DNA of 54,083 bases, taken from assembly GCA_964396055.1 (NCBI GenBank), contig CAYNDV010000015.1, forward strand, positions 1-54,083. The letters run 5' to 3'. The notes under the pieces were generated by a model, which searched no databases, was not told the DNA's origin, and saw nothing but the letters and a program-made list of their open reading frames with translations. Shown piece by piece: positions 1 through 9,210 of this stretch. The translations under genes were made by a program, and so were the position numbers. This DNA is from CAYJPV01 sp964396055. Lineage in GTDB: Bacteria; Acidobacteriota; Vicinamibacteria; Vicinamibacterales; JAKQTR01. Every line of letters starts with the position of its first letter. The first letter of the stretch is position 1.

Positions 1-33
1 CTTCTTGCTTCTTGCTTCTTGCTTCTTGCTTCT
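1..33. repeat. CTTCTTG heptamer tandem array (family C)
   Basis: Four full copies of CTTCTTG and a partial copy run from the window edge, so the true left limit is unknown. The same family, as CTTCTGT or CTTCTTG, recurs at 38228-38254, 45611-45650 and 52035-52060, each time next to the conserved GCGTGATCC linker. No coding potential is seen here. Confidence 0.9.
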
Positions 34-54
34 GTCCCGTCCCTGTACGCACCG

Positions 55-87
55 CGGGCCCGCCTGGCCGACACCCAGGCGGGCCCG
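55..87 (-). terminator. Strong GC hairpin downstream of the response regulator
   Basis: Positions 55-67 pair perfectly with 75-87 (13 bp, core GGGCCCGCCTGG) around a 7-nt loop. It lies about 70 bp beyond the stop codon of the minus-strand regulator gene. No T-run follows in the minus direction, so intrinsic termination is likely but not certain; it may work with Rho or protect the 3' end. Confidence 0.55.
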
Positions 88-112
88 TCTCCCACGACAC
101 CGTCAGAATCTC

Positions 113-155
113 CTCTAGCCTCTAGCCTCTAGCCTCTAGCCTCTAGCCTCTAGCC
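113..155. repeat. CTCTAGC heptamer tandem array (family A)
   Basis: Six perfect copies of CTCTAGC end one base before the TAA stop (156-158) of the regulator gene. On the minus strand the array reads GCTAGAG repeated. Because CTAG is palindromic and the period is 7, a TAG stop occurs in all six reading frames within 21 bp. Sister arrays are at 14741-14788 and 21511-21538. Confidence 0.95.
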
Positions 156-1685
<1,530 letters not shown>

Positions 1686-1709
1686 CGTCCTAACCACCAT
1701 GGCGGGCCG

Positions 1710-3380
1710 TCACGACGGGCACCCCTGGCCTGGGATGCCGGCGCACGCGCCCAGCGAAGAATGCACGGCCTGCAGCAGGGCCTCGGGGCTCACCGGTTTC
1801 TGCAGGAGGAGCGCCGCGGCGCCATCGCCCGCGGGCAGATCGACGGGATCGTGATAGCCCGACATGAAGATGACGGGCAGCAGCGGGTGCCGCGCCCGCA
1901 CCAGCCGGGCCAGCTCCACGCCGTTGATTTCGGGCATGATGACGTCGGTGAGCAGCAGATCGGGCGTCCGGCCCAGCGCCTCGAGCGACGCCAGGGCCTC
2001 CCGGGCACTGGCCCCGGCCACCACGCGGAAGCCGCTGCGCGACAGGACGCGGCACACCAGGTCACGGATGGTCGCGTCGTCCTCCGCGACCAGGATCGAC
2101 GCCGACGAGGCCGTCACCTCGCGGACCGGCGGCAACGAGGAAGGCAGCGCCGCGTCGGGCCGGGCTTCCTGCGGCAGGTAGACCGTGAAGACGGATCCGG
2201 CGCCCACGGCGGTCTGCACGGCAATGTAGCCGCCGCTCTGCTTGACGATGCCGTACACCATCGACAGCCCGAGCCCCGTGCCCTTGCCCTGGGGCTTCGT
2301 GGTGAAGAACGGCTCGAAGATGCGGCCGACCACTTCCGGCGGCATCCCGGTGCCGGTGTCCCGGACCTCGATCGCGACGTACCGCCCCTTCGCGGCGCCG
2401 GGGTGCGCGCGGACGAAGGCCTCGTCGAGGTCCGCCACGCGGGTCGACACGGCCAGCGCGCCGCCCGCCGGCATGGCGTCCGACGCGTTGATGACGAGGT
2501 TGATCAGGACCTGTTCGACCTGGCCCACATCGGCCCGCACGAAGAGCGGGTCGGCGCAGTGATCGATGGTCAGGGCGATGTCCTCGCGGATGACCCGGCG
2601 GAGCATCTTGTCGAGACCGGACACGGTTCCCCGCACATCGAACGTCGTGGGCTGGAGAATCTGCTTGCGGCTGAACGCCAGCAGCTGGCGCGTGAGCGAC
2701 GAGGCGCGCTGGCCGGCCGAGCGGATCTCCTCGACATCGGCGCGGTTCGGATCCTCGTGCGGCATCTGGTCGAGCAGGATCTCGCAGTAGCCGAGGATGG
2801 CCGTCATCAGGTTGTTGAAGTCGTGGGCGATGCCGCCCGCCAGCTGGCCGATGGCCTCCATCTTCTGGGCCTGGCGGAACTGCGCTTCGAGGGCGCGCTG
2901 TTCGCTCACGTCGCGCTTCACGGCCACGTAGTGCGTCACCACGCCGGCGCCGTCCTTCACGGGCGTGATGGTCATCTGCTCCGCGTACACGCGCCCGTCC
3001 TTGCGGCGGTTCTCGATCTCGCCGCGCCAGACGCGCCCGCTGCGGATCGTCGTCCACATGTCGCGGTAGAACTCCGGCGGGTGCACGCCCGATCGCAGCA
3101 GCCGCGTGCTGCGCCCGCGCACGTCGTCCAGCGTGTAGCCCGACACGGCCGTGAACGACGGATTCACCCACTCGATGACGCCCGCGGCATCGGTCACGAC
3201 GATGGCGTCCGCCGCCGCTTCGAGGGCCGAGGCCAGCAGGCGGAGCTGTCGCTGTGTCTCGCGCTCCCCGGGCAGGTCCGGTCCGGCCACGAGCGGCCCG
3301 CACCCATCGCCGCTGCGCGCGCGTCCGGGCGCCGGCTCCGCCGTCTCCCGCCGTCGAGTTGCCCGCATCGCTGACCCCAT
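1710..3380 (-). CDS. Hybrid sensor histidine kinase (PAS-HisKA-HATPase-REC)
   Basis: This 556-residue protein autophosphorylates on a His and passes phosphate to its own receiver or to the adjacent sigma-54 regulator. A PAS domain with PAC tail spans about residues 45-165 (WVNPSFTAVSGY), followed by the phospho-acceptor His186 in GIAHDFNNLM, an HATPase_c domain (INLVINASDAM N-box, DTGTGMPP, GKGTGLGL) and a C-terminal receiver with LLTDVIMPE. No membrane segment or signal peptide is visible, so it should be a cytosolic sensor. The ATG is preceded by AGGAA at suitable spacing. It stops 9-24 bp before the regulator start, so the two genes are co-transcribed. Confidence 0.93.
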   Translation of the reverse strand: MGSAMRATRRRETAEPAPGRARSGDGCGPLVAGPDLPGERETQRQLRLLASALEAAADAIVVTDAAGVIEWVNPSFTAVSGYTLDDVRGRSTRLLRSGVHPPEFYRDMWTTIRSGRVWRGEIENRRKDGRVYAEQMTITPVKDGAGVVTHYVAVKRDVSEQRALEAQFRQAQKMEAIGQLAGGIAHDFNNLMTAILGYCEILLDQMPHEDPNRADVEEIRSAGQRASSLTRQLLAFSRKQILQPTTFDVRGTVSGLDKMLRRVIREDIALTIDHCADPLFVRADVGQVEQVLINLVINASDAMPAGGALAVSTRVADLDEAFVRAHPGAAKGRYVAIEVRDTGTGMPPEVVGRIFEPFFTTKPQGKGTGLGLSMVYGIVKQSGGYIAVQTAVGAGSVFTVYLPQEARPDAALPSSLPPVREVTASSASILVAEDDATIRDLVCRVLSRSGFRVVAGASAREALASLEALGRTPDLLLTDVIMPEINGVELARLVRARHPLLPVIFMSGYHDPVDLPAGDGAAALLLQKPVSPEALLQAVHSSLGACAGIPGQGCPS

Positions 3381-3546
3381 GCGCCTGTTCCTGTCCGCCG
3401 TCCGAACCGGCCATCAGCGGCCCGGCAGCGCGCTCTCGCGGTGGCGCAGTCCGGGCCGCCCCCCCGAATGGGGGGTTCCCAGTCACTGAATCGGCATCGG
3501 CAGGGGTTTCTTCAGCCGGAAGAAGGAGTTGCCGCCGGGCGGGAGC

Positions 3547-3576
3547 GCGCGGGCGCCGGACAGGCGGCGCCCGCGC
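3547..3576 (-). terminator. GC-rich hairpin after the 5'-nucleotidase gene
   Basis: Positions 3547-3557 pair with 3566-3576 (11 bp, GCGCGGGCGCC) around an 8-nt loop, 17 bp beyond the stop of the minus-strand nucleotidase gene. No U-tract follows. The rest of 3381-3593 holds only a short C-run/G-run hairpin at 3460-3475 and no gene. Confidence 0.5.
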
Positions 3577-3593
3577 GGAAGGACAGCCGTCCC

Positions 3594-5132
3594 TCAGTCG
3601 GACGAGCCGCGGCGGCCGATCACCACGCGCCGGCCGTCGTAGGCAGGCGTAATCGTGCCTTTGGCGCGGATGTACTCCACCAGGACGTCGAGCCGGGCAC
3701 GGCCCGTGTCGGTCGTCTTGACGTCCTTGAGGGCCACCATCGCGAAGTACGAATTCGTGACGCCGGCATACACCCGGTCGTCCTGCAGGGGCTGGCCCCC
3801 GATGGTCGCCTCCACGAGCCGGCCGTCCACCAGCCGGTACCGCAGCCCCGACGGGTGCGGCGCGTGGCGCACCAGCAGCGCCCGGATCTGCGCGCCGGTG
3901 GCCTCGAACTGCACCACGGTGTTGGTGAACGGGTCCAGGGTCACCAGGTCGCCGTACGTGATGGGGCCGGCGACCAGCGGCGCGCGGACGCCGCCGGAGT
4001 TCTCGAGGCCGAACTCGGCCTTGAACGTTTCGCGGACCGCATCCGCCACCAGCGCGTACGGCGCCTCGTCATCGCCGCGGGCGCTGACATCGACCGTGGC
4101 CGCGCCGACCACCTTCCCGTACCGCTCCGCAATCGGCTGCCAGAACTTCCGGACGATCGCGGCCACGGCCGGGTCCTCCGGCATGTCGCTGGTCATCGGC
4201 AGCAACCGCGACCGATGCCGCGCCACGCTCCACCGCCCGCCAGCCCCCCGGCGCAGCAGCAGGTCGAGGCGCCCCAGTTCGCCGCCCCACTGGTGCGCCT
4301 GCACGATCACCGTTCCCAGGGGCCCGTCGGCCTGCAGGTCGTCGGACTGCCACACGAAGGTGCCGGTCGGGATCCGCGAGTGCGAGTGCCCGCCGACAAT
4401 CACGTCGATGCCCGGCACCTGCCGCGCGATCTGCTCGTCGACGTCCTCCCCCGAGTGTGACAGCAGCACGACCAGGTCGGCCTCGGCGCGCAGTTTCGGC
4501 ACCAGGGCCTTCGCCGCCTCGATGGCGTCGGTGATGACGACCTTGTCCCGCGCGGCCGGATACCCCTGGGTCGATCGCGTGATCAGGCCGAAGAGGGCCA
4601 CGCGCACCTCGCCGACACGCTCGATCCGGTACGGCGGCAGCAGCGGGGCACCGGTGGCCTTGATGGTCGCGTTCGCCAGGACGAGCGGATACGCGGGCTG
4701 CTTGATCAGCTCGAGCAGACGTTCGTGCGGCGCGTTGAACTCGTGGTTGCCGATCGTGCCGAACTGGTAGCCGGCGGCGTTCATCGCCGCCACGTCCGCG
4801 TCACCCTTGTACTCGGTCGAGAATGGCGTGCCGTCGGTGAAGTCGCCGATGTCGACCAGCCAGGTGGTGCCGCCTCGGGCGGCCACCTCGGTTCGGATCT
4901 TCGCCGCCAGCGCGGCCCGTCTCGCGATGCCGCCAATCTCGCGGCGCACGGGCAGATCGGCCAGTTCCGAGCCGTCGGGCACGATGGTCGGGTAGCTGAA
5001 CGGCAGCAGGTGGCCGTGGGTGTCGTTGGTGTGCAGGATCACGAGCAGGGTGTCCCCCGCCGGCGCCTGGGTGAACGCCATCAGCGCGAGCGACGCCAGC
5101 ACGAGCGGCGCCAGGAAACGACGCGAAGTCAT
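3594..5132 (-). CDS. Secreted 5'-nucleotidase / 2',3'-cyclic phosphodiesterase family protein
   Basis: This 512-residue metallophosphoesterase of the UshA/YfkN type probably hydrolyses extracellular nucleotides in the periplasm. A signal peptide (about residues 1-25) precedes the calcineurin-like domain with the metal motifs ILHTNDTHGHL, VDIGDF, GNHEFN and VGGHSHSRI. The C-terminal 5_nucleotid_C domain spans about residues 310-490 (DPFTNTVVQFEATG, GVTNSYFA). Length fits a single-module member of the family. GGAGG lies 5 bp before the ATG. It is the last gene of a three-gene minus-strand operon, 36 bp after the hydrolase gene, and is followed by a hairpin. Confidence 0.92.
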   Translation of the reverse strand: MTSRRFLAPLVLASLALMAFTQAPAGDTLLVILHTNDTHGHLLPFSYPTIVPDGSELADLPVRREIGGIARRAALAAKIRTEVAARGGTTWLVDIGDFTDGTPFSTEYKGDADVAAMNAAGYQFGTIGNHEFNAPHERLLELIKQPAYPLVLANATIKATGAPLLPPYRIERVGEVRVALFGLITRSTQGYPAARDKVVITDAIEAAKALVPKLRAEADLVVLLSHSGEDVDEQIARQVPGIDVIVGGHSHSRIPTGTFVWQSDDLQADGPLGTVIVQAHQWGGELGRLDLLLRRGAGGRWSVARHRSRLLPMTSDMPEDPAVAAIVRKFWQPIAERYGKVVGAATVDVSARGDDEAPYALVADAVRETFKAEFGLENSGGVRAPLVAGPITYGDLVTLDPFTNTVVQFEATGAQIRALLVRHAPHPSGLRYRLVDGRLVEATIGGQPLQDDRVYAGVTNSYFAMVALKDVKTTDTGRARLDVLVEYIRAKGTITPAYDGRRVVIGRRGSSD

Positions 5133-5168
5133 GAAGCCTCCAGCCGGAAAAGATCCGTCACGATCGGG

Positions 5169-6248
5169 TCAGCGCCTGGACCGGTCGAGCAGGTCGGCCA
5201 GGTGCGACATCCAGAGGGCCGCCACGGTGTGGCTGCCGTGGCCGCGGGTGGCCGGCCCGAACGGGACCAGGACGGCCCTGCCCCCGGGAACGCGCGCGGT
5301 CTCCCGCTCGAAGATGCCGAGTTCCGGCGGGTTTACCAGGTCGTCGGCGAAGTTGACCGCCACCAGCGGAGCCTTGATCGACGCCAGGCCCGGCCCCGGA
5401 TCGTAGTCCCACGACGCCTGCAGCGCGTAGTAGACATCGTTGGCGTCGGCGGCCTTCATCAGGGTGTCCGCATAGGCGTCGAGGACCCGGTCGGCCGCCT
5501 CGAGGGTGGGGGCCTCGGCCTGCCGCAGCACGGGATTGCTGCTCACCAGCGCGAGGATGCCCGCGGCCACGCGCAGCCCCCGTGGCTGTGCCGTGTACGC
5601 CCCATCGCGGTACTCGGGATCGAGCCGGATCGCGTCCATCGCAATCTTCCGCCACATGCGGTTGCGCCCGGCGATGGCCGACGGCAGGCTGGCCAGCGGC
5701 ATCAGCGCATCCATGTAGTCCGGGTACATCTGGCCCCAGAGCCACGCGTGCATCCCGCCCATCGAGGTGCCGATGATCAGCCGCAGGTGGTTCACGCCCA
5801 GGCCCTCGGTCAGGAGCCGGTACTGGGCGGTGACCATGTCGCGGTACCCGTACTTGGGGAAGGCGGCCCGCAGTCCGGAACTGGGGCGCGTCGACTGGCC
5901 GTGACCGAGGTTGTCGGGGATCACGATGAAGTGCGTGGCGGCGTCGAGCAACTGGCCGGGGCCGAAGAGGGCGCCGGCGAAGTCGGGCCGCATGAACTGC
6001 GCGCCGCTGCCCGTGGTGCCGTGCAGCACCAGGACGGCGTTGGTGACCTGGCCGGCGGCGTTGGTGCGGGGCCGCCCGAGCGTCCGGTAGTGCATCGACA
6101 CCTCGGGCAGGGTCTCGCCGGTCGCACACCGGAAGTCGCGGAGCACGTAGTTGCCCTGCACCGGCACCGGATCATCAGCGGCACGGGCGGGCACGGCCCA
6201 CAGCAGGCACAGCAACAGAACCACCGGCGTCGTGTATCTCGTCATCAT
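5169..6248 (-). CDS. Secreted alpha/beta hydrolase, homoserine O-acetyltransferase-like fold
   Basis: This 359-residue protein has a clear signal peptide (TPVVLLLCLLWAVPARA) and then an alpha/beta-hydrolase fold resembling MetX: LHGTTGSG oxyanion region, nucleophile elbow GTSMGG (about residue 175) and the C-terminal His in GHGSHTV. A signal peptide is unexpected for MetX, which acts in the cytosol on homoserine, so the substrate is probably different and extracytoplasmic; no metabolic role can be assigned. The start at 6248 makes an ATGA overlap with the stop of the methyltransferase gene upstream, which suggests translational coupling. A longer reading frame reaches 6383 but would bury the signal peptide. 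Confidence 0.85.
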   Translation of the reverse strand: MMTRYTTPVVLLLCLLWAVPARAADDPVPVQGNYVLRDFRCATGETLPEVSMHYRTLGRPRTNAAGQVTNAVLVLHGTTGSGAQFMRPDFAGALFGPGQLLDAATHFIVIPDNLGHGQSTRPSSGLRAAFPKYGYRDMVTAQYRLLTEGLGVNHLRLIIGTSMGGMHAWLWGQMYPDYMDALMPLASLPSAIAGRNRMWRKIAMDAIRLDPEYRDGAYTAQPRGLRVAAGILALVSSNPVLRQAEAPTLEAADRVLDAYADTLMKAADANDVYYALQASWDYDPGPGLASIKAPLVAVNFADDLVNPPELGIFERETARVPGGRAVLVPFGPATRGHGSHTVAALWMSHLADLLDRSRR

Positions 6249-7039
6249 GGTCGGACTCGTGTATCGGGAACCGGGGGACGACCCGGCAAGTATAACGAGC
6301 GCGCCGTCACCTCGTCGCGGCCGAAACCAGCCGCCCGCTCCAGCCGACGCACGATGTCTGGCGGCGTCACCGGCACGCGCCACTCATCGTGCCGGCCGCC
6401 CGCGCGCTCGAATGCCGGCGCCCAGCGCCCCACCCAGGGCGCCACCCGGGTGGCGATGGGCTCGAGGACGAGCACCGTGACGCCCTCCGCCGACTGCGCA
6501 ACCAGTTCGTGCAGCAGGCGGTCGCGGTCCTCCCGTTCCAGCTCGTTCAGCACGTAGGCCGCCACGACGATGGCGGGCCGGCGTTTCCACTCGATCCGCC
6601 GCACGTCGGCCACCCGCGCGCGGCCGTCCACGCCCAGCGCCCGGTAGGTGATCTGGGCCTCGGCGACAGCCCACGGGTGGCGGTCGAGCCCCTGGACCGG
6701 AAAGCCGTCCCCGCACGCCATCGCCACGGCAGCACCCACCACGCCGGTCCCGCATCCCAGGTCCAGAACGGTGCCGGGCGCCGCGGGCGCCATCCCCAGA
6801 CGCGACGCGACGTGGCGGGCCAGGAGAAGGTGCAGGGGGCCGTAGTACAGCGCAAAGGCCGCGCGCTTGCCGGCCCCGTCGAGCGCCACGCCGCGCGGAA
6901 GCCGGCCGCGGCGTTCGACGTAGGCGGACGACAGGGCCCGCAGGGCGCGCGCGACTTCGGTCTCACGCAGGTCCGCCAGGTGCCGCGCCTCGAGGCCGGC
7001 CGCCCACTCGTCGATCCGCCGATCTTCGTCTCGTGTCAT
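6245..7039 (-). CDS. Class I SAM-dependent methyltransferase, possibly Rsm22-like
   Basis: This 264-residue protein carries the SAM-binding motif VLDLGCGTG (about residues 92-100), an acidic residue after the second strand (QGLDRHPWAV) and the conserved stretch VVAAYVLNELE. The last motif and the N-terminal region (YYGPLHLLLARH) recall the Rsm22/rRNA-methyltransferase-like group, but I cannot name the substrate. Its TGA overlaps the ATG of the hydrolase gene. The gene starts 41 bp from the divergent zinc-ribbon gene, so the two promoters share a very short region. Confidence 0.8.
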   Translation of the reverse strand: MTRDEDRRIDEWAAGLEARHLADLRETEVARALRALSSAYVERRGRLPRGVALDGAGKRAAFALYYGPLHLLLARHVASRLGMAPAAPGTVLDLGCGTGVVGAAVAMACGDGFPVQGLDRHPWAVAEAQITYRALGVDGRARVADVRRIEWKRRPAIVVAAYVLNELEREDRDRLLHELVAQSAEGVTVLVLEPIATRVAPWVGRWAPAFERAGGRHDEWRVPVTPPDIVRRLERAAGFGRDEVTARSLYLPGRPPVPDTRVRP

Positions 7040-7080
7040 GGCCCGACCACCTGATGATACGATCGCCCCGGGTGACCATT

Positions 7081-7296
7081 ATGTCCGACTCGCCTACCGG
7101 CAACCCGCCTGCCGATCCGGCCGGCGCCCCCACGGCATCACCAGCCCCGACGCCAGGCGCCGGTCCGCACGGCACGGGGCCGGACGTGCTCACCGCCCTG
7201 GTCTGCGAGCGCTGCGGCAGCGTCAACCTCGTGCGCGTGAAGGGGTGCTGGTACTGCGAGACGTGTCACTACAAGTTCGACTGCTACGGCTGGTAG
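7081..7296 (+). CDS. Small zinc-ribbon protein
   Basis: This protein of 71 residues consists of a Pro/Ala/Gly-rich disordered N-terminal half and a C-terminal zinc ribbon: CERCGS, then about ten residues, then CETCHYKFDC. The four Cys in two CxxC knuckles should bind one zinc. It resembles the detached zinc-ribbon tails found in vitamin B12-dependent ribonucleotide reductases, but nothing of that enzyme is nearby and I assign no function. The ATG at 7081 is preferred over an in-frame ATG at 7033; a TACGAT -10-like box lies at 7058-7063. It is followed 11 bp later by the small subunit gene and probably heads that operon. Confidence 0.75.
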   Translation: MSDSPTGNPPADPAGAPTASPAPTPGAGPHGTGPDVLTALVCERCGSVNLVRVKGCWYCETCHYKFDCYGW

Positions 7297-7307
7297 GACG
7301 TTCGCGC

Positions 7308-7724
7308 ATGGGCATCCTCAGTTCCGCGCAGCGGGCGTTTGTCGCCGCCGTCGCCCCGTGCATCGTGCCGGCGGCCGCGTCGCTGGATCCGGCCGCGGTC
7401 AATCGGCTGCTGGACCTGGTCGATAACGCGCTCGCGGAGCGGCCCGCCCCGGTCCGGCGGCAGTTCTCGCTCCTGCTCACGGTGCTGCGGTGGGCGCCGG
7501 TGACGCGTTTCGGCCGCCCCCTCGATCGCCTCGACCCGGAGCGGCAGGCCGCCGTCCTGCGCGCGTTCGAGCGCGCGCCGATCCAGAAGCTGCGCGCCGG
7601 GTTCTGGGGATTCCGCACGCTCGTCCTTCTTGGTTTCTACGGCCGGCCGGAAGCCGGCCCGGCCATCGGCTACCGGCCGTCTCTGGACGGCAACGCGCGC
7701 CTCCATGATCGAACGCGACGCTGA
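7308..7724 (+). CDS. Small helical protein preceding GMC oxidoreductase (gluconate 2-dehydrogenase subunit 3-like)
   Basis: This 138-residue protein begins MGILSSAQRAFVAAVAPCIV and has the look of the small subunit or N-terminal helical domain that accompanies flavoprotein GMC dehydrogenases such as gluconate 2-dehydrogenase or long-chain alcohol oxidase. It contains the segment FWGFRTLVLLGFYGRPEAG, typical of that region. No twin-arginine signal is visible. Its 3' end overlaps the GMC gene start by 20 bp, so the two products are probably made together and may form a complex. The family assignment is from memory of the pattern. Confidence 0.6.
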   Translation: MGILSSAQRAFVAAVAPCIVPAAASLDPAAVNRLLDLVDNALAERPAPVRRQFSLLLTVLRWAPVTRFGRPLDRLDPERQAAVLRAFERAPIQKLRAGFWGFRTLVLLGFYGRPEAGPAIGYRPSLDGNARLHDRTRR

Positions 7725-9204
7725 CATCGTCATCATCGGATCCGGCGCGGGTGGCGGGACCGCGGCCGCCGCCCTGGCCCCCCTGTGCCGCGACGGCCGG
7801 CGCATCCTGGTGCTCGAAGCCGGCCCGAAGCTGCTGGACGACGACTTCACCGGCCGTGAGGTCGAGATGGCCACGCGGCTCTACGCCGACTCGGGCGGGT
7901 TCCTCACCGACGATGGGGCGATGACCCTGGCGTTCGGCCGCGCGTACGGCGGGTCGACCGTGGTCTACACCGGCACGTCGCTCACGATCACCGAGCCCGT
8001 CGTGCGCGCGTGGGACGTCCCGGGCCTCACCTGGGCCGATCTGCAGCGGCGATCGCGCGTCTACCTCGAGCAGAACGGCGTGCACCTGCTCGACCGCGGC
8101 GACATCAACGACAACAACCGGCTGTTCGAGGCCGGGTGCCGGGCCCTCGGCTACCGCGTGGAGCAGTTCCCGCTGAACCTGCGGGGCTGCCGGGGAGCGG
8201 GCCTGTGCAACCTCGGCTGCCCGAACGGCGCCAAGATGGGCACCCACCGCGTCCAACTGCCGGCGGCCGAGCGCGAGGGCGTCGAGGTGGTGACCAACTG
8301 CGAGGTGGACCGCGTGGAGACGCGCGCGGTGGTGGCCACGGTGCGCGCGCCCGCGGTGGGCGCCCCATCGGCGTGGGCCCCCGGCGAGTACCGCGTCCGG
8401 GCCCGTGTGGTCATCGTGGCCGGTGGCGCCGTGGGTTCGCCGGCGCTTCTCCTGCGGTCGAGGCTGGGCACGGGCCTGCCGGCCCTCGGCCGCTACTTCA
8501 CCTGTCATCCCGCCCTGATCCTGGTCGGGCAGCACGACGCTCCGATCACGAATTACGCCGGCCACCCGAAGAGCTACTACTGCGATCATTTCGCCGACAG
8601 CGACGGGTTCCTGCTCGAAACCTGCATGTACTTCCCGTTCACGACGGCGAAGAGCCTGACGGGGTTCGGCCCGGACCACGCGCGGATGATGGCCGCGATG
8701 GACCGGCTGCAGATGATCCTCGTGCTGGCGCTCGATCCGGCGCGGGCCGACAACCGCGTCACGGTGGATCGGCACGGCAGGCCCGTGGTGCGCTACCGCA
8801 TCGGCCCGGAGGTGCGGGCCTCGCTCGTGGCGGCCATGCGCGCGTCCGCGCGGATCTTCTTCGCCGCCGGGGCCGCCCGGGTGCATGCGCCGGCCAGCGC
8901 GGCGTTCTTCATCGACGCCGCCGACGCCGGCCGCATCGACGCGCTCATCGGGCCCGAGCACCTGCGGCTGGGCACGGTCACGATCTCGAGCGCGCACCCC
9001 ATGGGCGGGTGCCGCATGGGCGCGTCACCGGCCAAGTCTGTCACCGACGCCTGGGGCCAGGTGCACGGCCACCCGTGGCTGTTCGTGGCCGACGCCAGCC
9101 TGTTCCCCCGTTGCGCGGGCATCAACCCGTACGTCACCGTGATGGCCCTGGCCGACCGGGTGGCCGAACGGGTCCGGGCCGTCCTCCCTTCTCTCGCCAG
9201 CTGA
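7705..9204 (+). CDS. GMC family FAD-dependent oxidoreductase
   Basis: This 499-residue flavoenzyme oxidises an alcohol group of an unknown substrate. The FAD dinucleotide motif IIGSGAGGGTAAAAL is at the N-terminus, and the GMC C-terminal domain carries SSAHPMGGCRMG and INPYVTVMALADRVAE with the usual catalytic His/Asn pair. The Cys-rich stretch GCRGAGLCNLGCPNGAK (about residues 158-174) is typical of the long-chain alcohol oxidase/cholesterol oxidase branch. It follows the small protein with a 20-bp overlap and precedes the ThDP enzyme gene by 6 bp. A sterol or long-chain alcohol is plausible, but only as inference. Confidence 0.9.
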   Translation: MIERDADIVIIGSGAGGGTAAAALAPLCRDGRRILVLEAGPKLLDDDFTGREVEMATRLYADSGGFLTDDGAMTLAFGRAYGGSTVVYTGTSLTITEPVVRAWDVPGLTWADLQRRSRVYLEQNGVHLLDRGDINDNNRLFEAGCRALGYRVEQFPLNLRGCRGAGLCNLGCPNGAKMGTHRVQLPAAEREGVEVVTNCEVDRVETRAVVATVRAPAVGAPSAWAPGEYRVRARVVIVAGGAVGSPALLLRSRLGTGLPALGRYFTCHPALILVGQHDAPITNYAGHPKSYYCDHFADSDGFLLETCMYFPFTTAKSLTGFGPDHARMMAAMDRLQMILVLALDPARADNRVTVDRHGRPVVRYRIGPEVRASLVAAMRASARIFFAAGAARVHAPASAAFFIDAADAGRIDALIGPEHLRLGTVTISSAHPMGGCRMGASPAKSVTDAWGQVHGHPWLFVADASLFPRCAGINPYVTVMALADRVAERVRAVLPSLAS

Positions 9205-9210
9205 GCTGCC

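Noticed and set aside
113..155. CRISPR array
   Set aside because: Units of 7 bp are directly adjacent without spacers, and no cas gene is present.
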